Below are positions 42,789 through 51,617 of a DNA stretch of 64,000 bases, piece by piece. The notes beneath the pieces were generated by a model. That model ran no database searches. It worked only from the letters and a program-made list of their open reading frames with translations, and was not told the DNA's origin. Both the position numbers and the translations under genes were made by a program. The stretch covers positions 476,015-540,014 of the forward strand of contig NZ_LMJB01000007.1 of the NCBI RefSeq assembly GCF_001429765.1, given 5' to 3'. Numbering within the stretch: the first letter of the stretch is position 1; each line of letters begins with the position of its first letter. The DNA is from Flavobacterium sp. Root901. Its GTDB lineage: Bacteria; Bacteroidota; Bacteroidia; Flavobacteriales; Flavobacteriaceae.

Positions 42789-45700
42789 ATGTACCTCAAC
42801 TGCCATTCCTTCCACTCCCTGCGCTACGGCACTATCCCTGTATCAGAACTGGTGCAGCTGGCCGTTTCCTGCGGTGTTAAGGCCATGGCGCTGACCGACA
42901 TTAATACCGTTACAGGGATTTATGAATTCATCAAAGAATGTGAGGCGTCAGCCATAAAGCCCTTAGCGGGCATGGAATTCCGCTGCGGGCATGAACTGCG
43001 TTATATCGGCCTGGCTAAAAATGCCCGGGGCTTTGCCCGGATGAACCGTTTTCTGACCGATCATAATTTTGACGGCACTCCACTGCCCTTATGTGCGCCT
43101 GAAATTGAAGATGCATTTTTTATCTATACCATGGAAAACGCCCCTGAAGCATTAAAGGAAAATGAATTCATCGGTATCAGGCCTCATGAAATAACTAAAT
43201 TGGCAATGCCGGCATGGAAGAATAAAATACCTAAAATGACCGTACTGCAGCCCGTGACTTTCAGGACAAGGACCGAATACAACCTGCACAGGATACTGTG
43301 CGCCGTGGACCGCAATATTATCCTTTCAAAACTTACTGCTTCCGACCACTGCAGGGAAAGTGAAATCATGATGCCCCTGGAGTCTCTCACGGAAAAGTAC
43401 GCAGATTATCCTGCTGTCTTATCCAATACATCCCGTATGATAGAACAGTGCGGTTTTGAATTTGATTTTAAGACGCCTAAAAATAAAAAATACTATACCC
43501 AGAGCCGGCAGTCCGACATCGAGCTGCTGACCATTCTTGCCCGGCAGGGTTTGGAATGGCGTTACGGAAAGGACAACATGGAAGCCAAAACCAGAATGGT
43601 CAAAGAGCTTAAAATTATTGACCAGCTGGAGTTCAGCGGGTATTTCCTGATTACCTGGGATATCATACGCTACAGTAACACCCGGGGCTTTATGCATATC
43701 GGACGCGGGAGCGGTGCCAACAGTATAATAGCCTACTGCCTGGGCATTACCGATATCTGTCCCCTGGAACTCGATCTGTATTTTGAACGCTTTCTGAACC
43801 TTAACCGTAAAAGCCCGCCAGACTTCGATATTGACTGGTCGTGGAAAGAGCGCGATGCAATCCTTGAATATATATTTTCGCGCTATGGCGCCGATCATGT
43901 AGCCTTCTGCGGCACCAATGTGGAATTTAAATACCGCTCCATATTCCGTGAAGTAGGCAAAGTATTCGGGCTTCCAAAAGAAGAACTCGATACGCTGGCT
44001 AAAAATCCCATGGACCTGCACCCGACCAATAAGGTGGTGCGTCAGGTGCAGCAGTACGGCATGCTCCTGGAAAAATACCCCAACCAGCGCAGCATGCACT
44101 CCTGCGGCATTCTGATATCGGAAGAACCCATTACCAGCTATACCCCGCTGGAAATGCCCCCGAAAGGTTTTCCTATTGCACTCTTTGATATGCATACAGC
44201 CGAAGAGATCGGGCTTGAAAAGTTTGATATTTTAAGCCAGCGGGGGATCGGCCATATTGACGAGAGCGTAAAAATCATTGAGAAAAACCGCGGCATACGC
44301 CTCAATATACGGGATACCTCCATTTCCAAGAATGAGCCTTCCTGCAACGAATTCCTTTCAAGAGGCAGGACAATCGGCTGTTTTTATATTGAAAGCCCCG
44401 CCATGCGAGGCCTGCTTCGGCGCTTAAAATGCAGTGACTATAAGACCCTGGTGGCTGCTTCCTCCATTATAAGACCCGGTGTGGCGCAGTCCGGAATGAT
44501 GAAGGAATATATCTACCGCCACAATAACCCTGATAAATTTGAGTATTTCCATCCTGTTTTTAAACAGCAGCTTGGAGAAACCTACGGTATTATGGTGTAT
44601 CAGGAAGACGTAATTAAAATCGCCCAGCATTACGGCGGGCTTCCGGCTGCCGACGGGGACATCCTGCGCCGTGCCATGTCAGGAAAAGGAAGGTCAAAAG
44701 CAGCCCTTCAAAGAGTCAGGGACCATTTTTTTGAATGCTGTGCCGCCAAGGGACATCCCCTGCAGCTCAGCCAGGAAATTTACCGCCAGATCGAATCCTT
44801 TGCCGGATATTCCTTCTGTAAGGCGCATTCTGCATCCTATGCTGTGGAAAGCTACCAGAGCCTTTATCTCAAAGTACATTACCCCATAGAGTTTATGACC
44901 GCCGTGATCAACAACCAGGGCGGATTTTACCGAACTGAAGTCTATGTACACGAAGCAAGGATGTCAGGGGCATCCATACACAATCCCTGCGTCAATAAAA
45001 GCACCTATGAAACCGCCCTTTACGGCCGTGATATCTATCTGGGTTTTATGCAGCTTCAGGGACTGGAATATAAAACAGCTTCCTTTATCGAAGAAGAGCG
45101 TAAAGCTAATGGAGAATACAAGTCTTTGGAAGATTTTATCAACCGTGTGCCCGCAGGCATTGAAAGCATCCAGATCCTGATTTTTATCGGGGCCTTTCGT
45201 TTTACGGGCAGATCCAAAAATGAACTGCTGATTACCGCGCGTCTGCTGCTGGTAAATTTCAAGCCCGGGGACCGGAACCTTAAACTGCTCCAGGAGCCTG
45301 CCAAAGAATTCAAACTGCCGGTGCTGGAACGCTCTTCTTTTGAGGATGCCTTTGATGAAATTGAATTTATCGGATTTCCGGTCACCTGTTCCCCTTTTGA
45401 TCTGCTGCAGACCAGCTTCAGGGGGGATGTAATGGCAAAAGACCTGCTGAAACATCACAAAAAACAGGTGCGTATGCTCGCCTATCTGATCTCGCGCAAA
45501 CACGTGCCGACAAAAATGGGCGCCATGTATTTCGGCACCTGGATAGATGCCCAGGGTGAACTTTTTGATACGGCGCATTTCACGGGAAGCTTAAAGGAAT
45601 ACCCTTTCCAGGGAGGCGGCTGTTACCTGCTGCTGGGCAATGTAGAGGTGGACTACCATTTCCCGACCATCACCGTTGTCAAAATGGCAAAAATGCCTTT

Positions 45701-45845
45701 TATCCCGGACCCCCGGTATGCGCATGAGAACGACTGGAAGTACAAAATGCAGCAGAAACTCCGCGAAGATATCAGCATGACCCACCGCGCCCCTTATCCG
45801 CAGGAACATGAAATCAATATTCCAAGGCATAAGATGAACAGCTGA
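42789..45845 (+). CDS. dnaE2: DnaE2-like C-family DNA polymerase
   Basis: 1018 aa, shorter than replicative DnaE. Order: PHP domain (CHSFHS at the start; the second motif reads LTDINTVTG where LTDH is usual, so metal binding is probably lost), polymerase palm with GRGSGANS and PDFDIDW (Asp345, Asp347), thumb/fingers, GYSFCKAHSASYA, HhH region and a C-terminal OB-like domain (MLAYLISRKHVPTKMGAMYFGTW). Error-prone DnaE2 enzymes are encoded with Y-family partners and extend from lesions. Starts 5 nt after dinB. Noticeably GC-richer than flanking regions. Confidence 0.92.
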   Translation: MYLNCHSFHSLRYGTIPVSELVQLAVSCGVKAMALTDINTVTGIYEFIKECEASAIKPLAGMEFRCGHELRYIGLAKNARGFARMNRFLTDHNFDGTPLPLCAPEIEDAFFIYTMENAPEALKENEFIGIRPHEITKLAMPAWKNKIPKMTVLQPVTFRTRTEYNLHRILCAVDRNIILSKLTASDHCRESEIMMPLESLTEKYADYPAVLSNTSRMIEQCGFEFDFKTPKNKKYYTQSRQSDIELLTILARQGLEWRYGKDNMEAKTRMVKELKIIDQLEFSGYFLITWDIIRYSNTRGFMHIGRGSGANSIIAYCLGITDICPLELDLYFERFLNLNRKSPPDFDIDWSWKERDAILEYIFSRYGADHVAFCGTNVEFKYRSIFREVGKVFGLPKEELDTLAKNPMDLHPTNKVVRQVQQYGMLLEKYPNQRSMHSCGILISEEPITSYTPLEMPPKGFPIALFDMHTAEEIGLEKFDILSQRGIGHIDESVKIIEKNRGIRLNIRDTSISKNEPSCNEFLSRGRTIGCFYIESPAMRGLLRRLKCSDYKTLVAASSIIRPGVAQSGMMKEYIYRHNNPDKFEYFHPVFKQQLGETYGIMVYQEDVIKIAQHYGGLPAADGDILRRAMSGKGRSKAALQRVRDHFFECCAAKGHPLQLSQEIYRQIESFAGYSFCKAHSASYAVESYQSLYLKVHYPIEFMTAVINNQGGFYRTEVYVHEARMSGASIHNPCVNKSTYETALYGRDIYLGFMQLQGLEYKTASFIEEERKANGEYKSLEDFINRVPAGIESIQILIFIGAFRFTGRSKNELLITARLLLVNFKPGDRNLKLLQEPAKEFKLPVLERSSFEDAFDEIEFIGFPVTCSPFDLLQTSFRGDVMAKDLLKHHKKQVRMLAYLISRKHVPTKMGAMYFGTWIDAQGELFDTAHFTGSLKEYPFQGGGCYLLLGNVEVDYHFPTITVVKMAKMPFIPDPRYAHENDWKYKMQQKLREDISMTHRAPYPQEHEINIPRHKMNS

Positions 45846-45878
45846 AATAAAAACAAGTCCAATTAAAATGTGAAAAAA

Positions 45879-46499
45879 ATGATGCTTTTTGATGACACCG
45901 AAATTTTCTCATCAGGCAGCGGGGGCAGAAAAATATTTGATGTGCCCGACGCAGAGCTGCTGCTGATCGATAATTTTTTTAATAAGGAAGAATCCGATCA
46001 CTATTATAATTTTTTATATCGAACCACTCACTGGCGGGAATATGAAATGCCCATGTACGATAAAGTAGTCACAGCCCCGCGTATGATTGCCTGGTATGGG
46101 GATTCCAGCAGGCCGGAACGTAAATCCAATCCCGACTGGCCCCCGGAACTGCTCGCTGTACGCGAGCGTGTAGAGCAGGAAACCCGGATACAGTTTAACG
46201 CCGTGCTGCTGAACCTTTATCGCAGCGGCGGCGACGGCGTGGGGTGGCACAGTGACAAAACCTCATCGAGCAATAAAAACATGAATATTGCTTCGGTTAC
46301 TTTTGGCGAAACACGTATCTTCCGCCTGCGCCATAAAATACTAAAACATATACCGCCGATAGAAATCCCGCTTCATCACGGCACTTTCCTTCTTATGGCA
46401 GGAAACACCAATACGTATTGGGAACATCAGGTCCCCAAAACAGCAAGGCCGGTGCTGCCAAGGATCAATCTCACTTTCAGGCAGGTCAGGCAGACCTGA
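45879..46499 (+). CDS. alkB: AlkB-family 2-oxoglutarate/Fe(II) dioxygenase
   Basis: 206 aa from ATG 45879 (a GTG at 45870 is in frame). Double-stranded beta-helix with iron ligands His124-x-Asp126 in GWHSDK and His183 in YWEHQVPKT, and the 2-oxoglutarate/substrate arginines in RPVLPRINLTFR. NAVLLNLYRSGGDGVGWH is typical of AlkB/ALKBH2-like enzymes, which oxidatively remove methyl groups from 1-methyladenine and 3-methylcytosine. It follows dnaE2 by 33 nt, so it is in the same operon. Confidence 0.92.
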   Translation: MMLFDDTEIFSSGSGGRKIFDVPDAELLLIDNFFNKEESDHYYNFLYRTTHWREYEMPMYDKVVTAPRMIAWYGDSSRPERKSNPDWPPELLAVRERVEQETRIQFNAVLLNLYRSGGDGVGWHSDKTSSSNKNMNIASVTFGETRIFRLRHKILKHIPPIEIPLHHGTFLLMAGNTNTYWEHQVPKTARPVLPRINLTFRQVRQT

Positions 46500-46669
46500 T
46501 ACTGCCCGTATTGTCATTTTTTTATTCTCCTGCCCTTTTGGACATACCGTATTTGAATTAATTCCATAAATTTGTAAATGCACAACTTTCCCTTCTTTCA
46601 ATTATTTTTTTAGAAGGTTATCTTCATAAGCAGCAGCGCATTTAATTATATTTAATCTTTTTCCCTGTT

Positions 46670-48988
46670 ATGACCGATCCGATTTTAGAAAACCTCAACC
46701 CCAAACAGCTTCAGGCAGTCAAAACCACTGAAGGCTATGTTCGTGTTATTGCAGGTGCGGGATCAGGAAAAACAAAAGCCCTTACCTCCCGCTTTGCCTA
46801 CATTGTGGACAGGCTTGGCATCAATTCTTCCAATATTCTGTGCGTGACTTTTACCAATAAGGCGGCCCAGGAAATGAAAAAACGTGTCAAGGCGCTGATC
46901 GGCGATCTTTACGATGTAAGCTTTATTACCACTTACCATGGTTTCTGCGTACGGTTCCTGCGTGAGGAAATCAATAAAATACACTATCCCAAGAATTTTA
47001 TCATACTGGATGCCGAAGACCAGAAAACCATCCTCAGGGACGTATTCACAGAACTGGAGATCAATTCCAAAAACCTGACCTTCAAACAGGTCCTGCGTTT
47101 TATCTCCAGACAGAAAAGCACTTCGGATTATCTTGGTTATATGATTGAGAACAAAAGTTTCGTGCCGGATGAAAAGGACTCGCTTTCAAGTCAGGTCTAC
47201 CAGAAATACCTCGACAAACAGAAACGCAATTATGCCCTGGATTTTGATGACCTGATCCATTTTACCGCCTTTATTCTGGACAGTAATCCCGATGTGCTTT
47301 TAAAATGGCAGCAGATCCTGCATTACATACAGGTCGATGAGGCCCAGGACAGCTCCGAGAGCCAGTTCCATCTGGTGGAAATGCTCTCGCGTGTGCACCA
47401 GAATCTTTTCATGGTAGGGGATCCCGACCAGACCATCTATGAATGGCGCGGGGCAAAACCCGAATATCTTGTCGAGTTTGACCAGATGTTCCCACAAGCT
47501 CAGACCATCATTATGAACCAGAATTACCGATCTACGCCCAATATCCTCAAAGTAGGCAACCATATCATTAAAAACAACAAGATAAGGGTAGACAAGGATA
47601 TGGTGACCGATAATCCCGAAGGTGTGGAAGTGGTGCATTTTCACGGAAAAAATGACTTTGAGGAAACACTGTGGGTGGCTTCGGAAATTAAAGAAATCCT
47701 GAAAACGGAAAACGCTTCGTACTCTGATATCACCATACTTTACCGTTCAAACCATCTCTCTCGGAATATCGAGCAGGCCCTCATCAAGGATAACATCCCC
47801 TATACCATCTTTGGGGGCGTACGCTTTTTTGAACGTAAAGAAATCAAGGATGTACTGTCTTTGCTAAGACTGATAGTGCAGGGAGACAACTTCTCTTTCC
47901 TGCGCATGTTCAACCATCCCTCCAGGGGACTGGGCAAAAAATTTCTGGAAAGACTGAGTCTTCTGGCAGGCGAACAAAACCTCTCACTGCTCAATGCCTT
48001 AGAAAATAACATTGAAGATAAGGAGCTTAATAAAAAAGGCGCTGTAGATTTTCTAAGCCTTGCTGCCGAATTAAAAAAAGACGCCCAAAACAATTCCATC
48101 TCGGACCTGGTTAAAATCATACTGGACAAAAGCGGGCTTTCCGAACTCTACCGAAAGGACGGCGATGAGGACAGACTGGAAAACATCAAGGAACTGGTAA
48201 GCTCTATGATGCTGCTGGAAAAAGAAAACAACGGTCCGCTTAATATTATCGAATACCTTCAGGAGGTCTCCCTTTATACCGATCTTGATAAGGATACCGA
48301 AAATCAGGACAAGGTGCGCCTGATGACCATACATATTTCCAAGGGACTGGAGTTCCCATACGTATTCCTGTGCGGTTTTACAGAAGGGGTGCTTCCCAGT
48401 GCGCTTTCGATCAAGGAAAGAAGAAAACGCGCCATTGAGGAAGAAAGAAGGCTGATGTACGTAGCAGTTACCAGAGCCGAGAAAAGGTTCTATATGACAG
48501 ACTCCGAAGGCTTTAATTTTACTACCGGTCTCAATAAATACCCTTCAAGGTTTCTTTTTGAAATCAAGGAAGAATTTTACGTGCGTAAGGGAAAACTCTC
48601 CGCTGAAATCCTGCAGGCCGCCCAGTCCACTGCAGCCTCCGCAAATGCCGGGGATACTGCCTTTTCAGAAGGTGATCTGGTAATGCACCCGGTCTGGAAC
48701 AAAGGAAAGATACAGACTGTTGACCAGGGGAAAAGCCAGTACAAGGTGTACTTTTTTGAAATGGGAAAAGAAAAGCCGATTGATTTCTCTTTTCGTTTTC
48801 TGACTGCCGCACCTGAAGAAAATCTGCCCCAGAATGCTTCATCTTCCGAACTCTTAAGCCTGCAGGAAAGCCTGAAAACCGCACCGGACCCTTTTCAGCA
48901 CGACATGCAGGGTGGTGAACCTGCTGCCGGTATTTTTGAAAATAAAAACAGACCGGAAAGTTTTGAGGACGAGAATGAAAAAAGATAA
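46670..48988 (+). CDS. UvrD/Rep-type SF1A helicase
   Basis: 772 aa. Motifs in order: Q-motif LNPKQLQAV, Walker A GAGSGKT (29-35), motif Ia CVTFTNKAAQEMKKR, motif II DEAQDSSE (Asp223-Glu224), motif III VGDPDQTIYEWRGA, motif IV NYRST, motif V TIHISKGLEFPYVFL and motif VI YVAVTRAEKRFYM. A C-terminal SH3-like patch (GDLVMHPVWNKGKIQTVDQ, about 670-715) resembles the PcrA/UvrD tail. It should unwind DNA 3' to 5' and strip proteins. Gap of 170 nt from alkB; probably its own or a shared transcript. Convergent with xseB. Confidence 0.92.
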   Translation: MTDPILENLNPKQLQAVKTTEGYVRVIAGAGSGKTKALTSRFAYIVDRLGINSSNILCVTFTNKAAQEMKKRVKALIGDLYDVSFITTYHGFCVRFLREEINKIHYPKNFIILDAEDQKTILRDVFTELEINSKNLTFKQVLRFISRQKSTSDYLGYMIENKSFVPDEKDSLSSQVYQKYLDKQKRNYALDFDDLIHFTAFILDSNPDVLLKWQQILHYIQVDEAQDSSESQFHLVEMLSRVHQNLFMVGDPDQTIYEWRGAKPEYLVEFDQMFPQAQTIIMNQNYRSTPNILKVGNHIIKNNKIRVDKDMVTDNPEGVEVVHFHGKNDFEETLWVASEIKEILKTENASYSDITILYRSNHLSRNIEQALIKDNIPYTIFGGVRFFERKEIKDVLSLLRLIVQGDNFSFLRMFNHPSRGLGKKFLERLSLLAGEQNLSLLNALENNIEDKELNKKGAVDFLSLAAELKKDAQNNSISDLVKIILDKSGLSELYRKDGDEDRLENIKELVSSMMLLEKENNGPLNIIEYLQEVSLYTDLDKDTENQDKVRLMTIHISKGLEFPYVFLCGFTEGVLPSALSIKERRKRAIEEERRLMYVAVTRAEKRFYMTDSEGFNFTTGLNKYPSRFLFEIKEEFYVRKGKLSAEILQAAQSTAASANAGDTAFSEGDLVMHPVWNKGKIQTVDQGKSQYKVYFFEMGKEKPIDFSFRFLTAAPEENLPQNASSSELLSLQESLKTAPDPFQHDMQGGEPAAGIFENKNRPESFEDENEKR

Positions 48989-49063
48989 TTCGCAAAGCAA
49001 ATGGTATAAACCATGGAAATAAACACCTTTTACAATGGATTATCTGCTGCAATGCGGTCATTT

Positions 49064-49276
49064 TTAGGAATCCTGCTGATTTTCCATACCGTCAATAATT
49101 TTTCCCACTTCGGTCTCGGCTGCCTTAAGCCTGCCCTGACAGAAAGCGATAAGTTCCGATGCCCTTTTCACTTTAGCGGCAAGTTCATCTACAGAAATGG
49201 TTTCATTTTCTATTTCCCTGGAAATCACGCTAAGCTCATTCCAGGCCTTTTCATAGGTCAGTGTCTCTTCCATCAT
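49064..49276 (-). CDS. xseB: Exodeoxyribonuclease VII small subunit
   Basis: 70 aa with the family signature: TYEKAWNELSVISREIENETISVDEL, then KVKRASELIAFCQGRL. A short helical hairpin protein that binds the C-terminal helices of XseA. The start overlaps the xseA stop by 26 nt, as usual for this pair. It faces the helicase gene, whose stop is 75 nt away. Confidence 0.9.
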   Translation of the reverse strand: MMEETLTYEKAWNELSVISREIENETISVDELAAKVKRASELIAFCQGRLKAAETEVGKIIDGMENQQDS

Positions 49277-50687
49277 ATGGTATTTTGTTTATAACGGTGC
49301 TTTTAAGTATGGTGTCGTGCAGGATCACTTCTATCTGCTCTCCTTCCTGTATATGTTTTGTACTGCTGGTAATTTTTCCGCCGGCTTTCACAACAGCGTA
49401 TCCTTTTTTAAGGATATTCTGCGGGGACATCATCCTGATGCTTTTCTGCATATGATCCAGGTTCAGATTTCTGGTTTTAAGGTACCCGGCCGTAAAATGT
49501 TTCAGGTTTGCTTTACTAAAATTCATTTCGTTCTGACGGCGCTTGATAAGATGCTGCGTCTGGCTGGCTGTCCCCTGCCAAATCAAGGCAAGCTGCTGTT
49601 TCTTCTCATGGAGTATGTCTTTGACATTACCCGCCAGTCTCTGCCCTGCATCAGAAAGCCTGTCTTTGTGCTGCATCAGCAGTTCAATTGAACTGCGTGA
49701 AATATTCTTTTTAAGCACTTCCAGCTCTTTGTACTGGTTTAGGAACAGCTGCTGTGACCTGATCACAATATGCTGCTGAAGCGAAAGCAGACCCAATTCA
49801 AATTTCCGGTTATGAGCAATAATAAATTCAGCAGCCTTGGTCGGTGTTTTGGTATTGGTATGCGCCATTAAATCTGTAATACTTACATTTTTCTGGTGTC
49901 CGATCCCTGTTATGATGGGGATTGGAAATTTCGCTGCTGCCCGTCCTATGATGTAATTGTCGAAAATCAGAAAATCGGACTGTGCGCCACCTCCCCTTGT
50001 AATAACCACGGCATCGTATGGGATGCCGCTCTGGTATACTTCGATGAGTTTATCCAAAAAAAGTTTTGCGTTGCTGTCTCCCTGCACAACGGTATAATAA
50101 TCATCAATCTGAAAGGCATATCCGAAATCATTATGCTGGAGTGTATGACGAAAATCCTCATTGCCCGCGGAATTGCTGGCTGATATAACAGCAACCCTCT
50201 GGATGACCAGCGGGAGTTTCAGACGACTGTTCAGCGTGGAATATCCCTCAGGGGTCTTTATGATAAAATCATTATCGGCTTCCAGTCTTTTAAGGGTAAC
50301 ATTACGCTGCTGTTCCAAAACACCGAGCGTGTAATTAATGTCTATATCCAGTACATTTACAGACAATCCATAAAGGGCATGATAATCCACATTAACCTTT
50401 ACCAGTACATGAAGGTTGTTGGTAAAACGCTGTCCGGTTTTCTTTTCAAAATCAGACAAATGAACCGCTCCCTCTCCCCATGCCTTGCCCATAATCTTGG
50501 CGGTTATGGCACTGTTCTTTTCCCCTTTCTCCACCAGCTCAAAGTAATGGATTTTTTTATCTGCCTTGAAGGTGTGACTGGTCACATCGGCCGCTACCCA
50601 ATAGGTAAGTCCTTTGAAACGGTCATGAACCGCCTGATGGATCTGGTAGTTCAGCTCAGAAAGTGTAATAAAGTTCTCCGTTCCCAT
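49251..50687 (-). CDS. xseA: Exodeoxyribonuclease VII large subunit
   Basis: 478 aa. N-terminal OB fold (LSELNYQIHQAVHDRFKGLTYWVAADVTSH), catalytic domain with RLPLVIQRVAVISASNSAGNEDF, VVITRGGGAQSDFLIFDN and GIGHQKNVSITDLMAHTNTKTPTKAAEF, then a long coiled coil and a C-terminal strand region. It degrades single-stranded DNA to short oligonucleotides and works with XseB. Base composition matches the neighbouring repair genes. Confidence 0.94.
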   Translation of the reverse strand: MGTENFITLSELNYQIHQAVHDRFKGLTYWVAADVTSHTFKADKKIHYFELVEKGEKNSAITAKIMGKAWGEGAVHLSDFEKKTGQRFTNNLHVLVKVNVDYHALYGLSVNVLDIDINYTLGVLEQQRNVTLKRLEADNDFIIKTPEGYSTLNSRLKLPLVIQRVAVISASNSAGNEDFRHTLQHNDFGYAFQIDDYYTVVQGDSNAKLFLDKLIEVYQSGIPYDAVVITRGGGAQSDFLIFDNYIIGRAAAKFPIPIITGIGHQKNVSITDLMAHTNTKTPTKAAEFIIAHNRKFELGLLSLQQHIVIRSQQLFLNQYKELEVLKKNISRSSIELLMQHKDRLSDAGQRLAGNVKDILHEKKQQLALIWQGTASQTQHLIKRRQNEMNFSKANLKHFTAGYLKTRNLNLDHMQKSIRMMSPQNILKKGYAVVKAGGKITSSTKHIQEGEQIEVILHDTILKSTVINKIPYDGRDTDL

Positions 50688-50802
50688 AGGTATTTTTCAC
50701 AAAAGTTTATATTTCTTTTGCAATTCATCTTTAAAGCGAATGTAACAATAATACCTCAGAAACGAAAAATTACAGTCATTGGTATTCTCCTGAACTTGTA
50801 AC

Positions 50803-51048
50803 TTACTTTAGTGACACTGTATCGGAAAGATTCTCAGAATTTATAAATGCTGCAATATACTGCTGGACTTCATTGCGCTTCTCGACGGCCGTTTCAAAAC
50901 TATTGATATGAAATTCCTCATCCTGGTCCAGGATATGGATAATCTCGGTATACCCTTTTGAAATAAGGCTGCCTTTGAGTTTAAGAATCGTATGATGCTG
51001 ACGGGCATCCAAATCTTTTCTCACCTTTAGTTGTATTGCTTTTTCCAT
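50803..51048 (-). CDS. Small hypothetical protein upstream of xseA
   Basis: 81 aa, soluble, helical. No domain recognised: MEKAIQLKVRKDLDARQHH, then SLISKGYTEIIHILDQDEEF and a C-terminal helix. It lies 115 nt upstream of xseA in the same direction, so co-transcription is possible. It is the last gene inside the repeat-bounded repair module. A regulator or RHH-like role is conceivable but not supported by a clear motif. Confidence 0.5.
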   Translation of the reverse strand: MEKAIQLKVRKDLDARQHHTILKLKGSLISKGYTEIIHILDQDEEFHINSFETAVEKRNEVQQYIAAFINSENLSDTVSLK

Positions 51049-51209
51049 TTTGAAAGATTTGCTGATTGTTTTTGGTATATTTCCTTACTCAAATATAATT
51101 ACTTACATCTGATGGACATTCTTTGCAATGTTAAAAAAACAATGAAGAAACTTAAATGAAAATTACTTTGTAAACCATTGGGTTGATACTGTTTATTTCA
51201 CAAAAGCTA

Positions 51210-51268
51210 ATGGTAATTACTAAATCATTGGAAAAGAATCCCCAGACGAACTCCGCCGGTCACCTGTT
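51210..51268 (+). repeat. Border repeat R2 of the repair module
   Basis: Matches 39339-39399 in order and orientation: ATGGTAATTACTAAATCATT, CCAGACGAACTCCGCCGGTC and CCTGTT. It lies in the 569-nt gap between the small gene at 50803-51048 and the T9SS protein; that gap also holds repeat D and a terminator and otherwise no gene. Confidence 0.8.
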
Positions 51269-51357
51269 CTAAACTCTTTACATATTTTAATGTCTTTTTT
51301 ACTGAAACTCCTTATTCAAAGTTTATCTTTTAAATTCCCTTATCTCTATTATATAAA

Positions 51358-51456
51358 CGACATGCTGCTAGTTTTGTGGCAGAATTTCAGCATATAACTT
51401 TTAGAGAAAATACAACTGAGTAAAATGCAGCTGTCCTGAGTGTAGGTTCGGGTTGT
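51358..51456 (+). repeat. Dispersed intergenic repeat, right half (copy D)
   Basis: GTTTTGTGGCAGAATTTCAG followed about 55 nt later by GTAGGTTCGGGTTG corresponds to the right half of copies A, B and C. The left half is hardly recognisable. More diverged than the other copies. Confidence 0.55.
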
Positions 51457-51490
51457 TAACAATTATAAAGGAGAGCAAAATATTAGAACT

Positions 51491-51520
51491 AAAAAGCCTG
51501 AAATCACTTTCCGGCTTTTT
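51491..51520. terminator. Bidirectional hairpin terminator
   Basis: AAAAAGCCTGAAA and TTTCCGGCTTTTT pair with one mismatch and have A and T runs at the two ends. In the minus direction it ends the T9SS protein gene at 51618. Confidence 0.75.
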
Positions 51521-51617
51521 ATCATTTATTATAATAAGTACTTCGTTAAACAGCAATCAGCGGATCTTATTCTGATAAGTTTTATCAACCCATTTCTAAA
51601 CTTAATTAATTTTTATT

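Noticed and set aside
43419..44195. 258-codon frame antisense to dnaE2
   Set aside because: Long antisense frames are expected in GC-rich coding DNA; the plus-strand polymerase motifs are unambiguous.
44964..45578. 204-codon frame antisense to dnaE2
   Set aside because: Same reason: shadow of the polymerase C-terminal region.
47300..47644. 114-codon frame antisense to the helicase
   Set aside because: Lies opposite helicase motifs II and III, which are clearly the coding frame.
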